NCBI GenBank assembly: GCA_023091665.1
Contig: JALJCQ010000018.1
Location: forward strand, 496,001-560,000
Source of the DNA: Pythium myriotylum
Lineage: Eukaryota; Oomycota; Peronosporomycetes; Pythiales; Pythiaceae
Length of the DNA: 64,000 bases
Reading direction: 5' to 3'
This document shows, piece after piece, positions 62,192 to 64,000 of the stretch; within the stretch, counting starts at the first letter, position 1, and each line of letters begins with the position of its first letter. Position numbers and translations under genes: made by a program. The notes under the pieces were generated by a model. It saw only the letters and a program-made list of their open reading frames with translations, searched no databases and was not told the origin of the DNA.

Positions 62192-62913
62192 CAAACATCT
62201 ACCGGCGGTAGCGTGGCCTGGTCTGGCCTCGCTAGCGTCGGTGGATGTTTTGTTTGGCTTTGTGTGGCTTTGATTTGTTTCGTTTTGTGCACTCGTGTGG
62301 GACTGCCTTGTCTTCGTTGGACAAGGACCGCCCGCCAGCGCTCCTGTTCATATTGACTCATCTTTTATATGTGCCACTGCCAAGTGTTGATAGCGACTTG
62401 CTGTGGCCGTGCTAGCCCGCCACACACCACGCCACACCACACCGCTTTCCATTGTCGTACCGTATGGTGCGTTTGAACATACGAGCAATTTCATCCTGTC
62501 CACCCTGTCTAATATCACTAGCTTCTCTGTTCTTTGGCCTACGTCCCATGTCCTATGTCCCATGTCCTATGTCCCATGTCCTATGTCCCATGTCCTATCT
62601 CCTATCTCCTATCTCCTATCTCCCGTCGACCCGCTCAACCCCCGTTCCGTTCCCCGTTCATCACTCGATCCCGATCCCGATCCCGATCCCGACCCCGATC
62701 CCGATCCCGACCCCGACGCCAACCCCCGCCGTCTCAGACACCTCACTCCAGATAAACGCAGTTGTAGCCGCACGTGTTTGACAGGGTGGCTAAAAGGCTG
62801 TGCAGTTGAGTGTGCGTGTGCTCATTCTAGGGTGATTGTATGTGTGTGGAGTGGAGGTGGAGTTGGGAAGAGAGATAGGGTGTTCGGGCGAGTGGCAGGT
62901 GGCGGGTGTAGCG

Positions 62914-62974
<61 letters not shown>

Positions 62975-63163
62975 AAAGAGAAAGAGAGAGGACGGGGTTG
63001 TGCATGGGGGTTGTGAGGGCGTGGTGCGTGTGTGAGTGGTGTTGGTGGTGTTGTGTACGTATGTTGGGGCGTGGTTGTTTGCGTAGTGTGTTGTTTGTGT
63101 GTGTATTGTGATGGTGTTTGTGTCGAATGTATGTGATGCGTATGGTGAGAGTGTGCATTGTGA

Positions 63164-63236
63164 GGGGATGTAGCTCAGATGGTAGAGCGCTCGCTTAGCA
63201 TGCGAGAGGTACTGGGATCGATACCCAGCTTCTCCA
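63164..63236 (+). tRNA. tRNA-Ala(AGC)
   Basis: Identical array copy with AGC anticodon, G3-U70 and the 6-67 T-T mismatch. Confidence 0.85.
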
Positions 63237-63487
63237 CTCGCGTTCTGTTACTGTGATATAATCGTCGGCACCCGCGCAGTCCCAAATTGCGCACTTCATG
63301 GGTTCGCCTGTGACAACCGTCGACATTGAGTAACATCTTTTTTGTGTTGCTTTTGTTTTGTTCTGTGCCTTTCCGTCCATTCCCGTTCCATTCATGCGCA
63401 TAATATGCGCATCAACACAATATTATTGTGTTGGTGTGTCCGTGCTGAACGTGTGTGATATATTCTCGTGAGAGGGGGCGATTTGTG

Positions 63488-63560
63488 TGGGATTGGAGCT
63501 CCGATAGTAGAGCGCTTGCCTAGCATGCGATAGGTATAGGGATCGACCCCCCACCCCCCA
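63488..63560 (+). pseudogene. Diverged tRNA-Ala-like copy
   Basis: Array copy of the 50468-50540 sequence. Confidence 0.8.
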
Positions 63561-64000
63561 CAAACATCTACCGGCGGTAGCGTGGCCTGGTCTGGCCTCG
63601 CTAGCGTCGGTGGATGTTTTGTTTGGCTTTGTGTGGCTTTGATTTGTTTCGTTTTGTGCACTCGTGTGGGACTGCCTTGTCTTCGTTGGACAAGGACCGC
63701 CCGCCAGCGCTCCTGTTCATATTGACTCATCTTTTATATGTGCCACTGCCAAGTGTTGATAGCGACTTGCTGTGGCCGTGCTAGCCCGCCACACACCACG
63801 CCACACCACACCGCTTTCCATTGTCGTACCGTATGGTGCGTTTGAACATACGAGCAATTTCATCCTGTCCACCCTGTCTAATATCACTAGCTTCTCTGTT
63901 CTTTGGCCTACGTCCCATGTCCTATGTCCTATGTCCCATGTCCTATGTCCTATGTCCTATGTCCCATGTCCTATGTCCCATGTCCTATGTCCCATGTCCT

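Overview
The window reads as nuclear DNA of an oomycete (Pythium/Globisporangium/Phytophthora-like). The evidence is compact GC-rich genes with short GT-AG introns of about 62-83 nt, one near-consensus oomycete initiator element, chromodomain Ty3/gypsy and Ty1/copia elements, pogo-like transposase remnants, and eukaryotic tRNA-Ala genes. There are no bacterial operons, ribosome-binding sites or CRISPR arrays. The species cannot be fixed from the sequence alone.

Positions 1-24000 are gene-bearing: a partial Rab-type GTPase (minus), an APC-superfamily amino-acid transporter (minus), a small divergent protein kinase (plus), a multi-pass membrane protein whose frame is broken near its N terminus, and four paralogues (three plus, one minus) of a family I cannot assign to any known function. 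The four share a Cys/His-rich N-terminal module and a long conserved C-terminal domain. They differ in intron content, and two carry a 25-nt microexon.

Positions 24000-49650 are a nest of mobile elements. They include a small pogo-like remnant with terminal repeat modules, and a Ty3/gypsy element at 26106-33998 that has apparently identical 336-bp LTRs and a 5-bp target duplication but a broken pol. A degenerate pogo-type transposase and a degenerate copia pol follow. A second, older gypsy element (38518 to about 47396) has been hit by a 507-bp inverted-repeat element, a 1.2-kb inverted self-duplication and an insertion splitting its 3' LTR. After it come an SF1 helicase fragment and a decayed gypsy piece. 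Both gypsy elements carry a long extra ORF on the strand opposite gag-pol, starting just inside the 3' LTR.

Positions 49657-64000 are a tandem array of 1.37-1.53 kb units. Each unit has a tRNA-Ala(AGC)-like gene, a diverged second tRNA-Ala-like copy, a heptamer VNTR, a GATCCC-type hexamer tract and a TG microsatellite. A 7353-bp non-LTR retrotransposon is inserted inside one tRNA-Ala copy, with a 19-bp target duplication that leaves an intact tRNA gene on the right side.

In the gene-bearing part, neighbours show no evident shared pathway. The repeat-rich half is layered transposition, with the youngest event (gypsy 1) inserted beside older, eroded elements.
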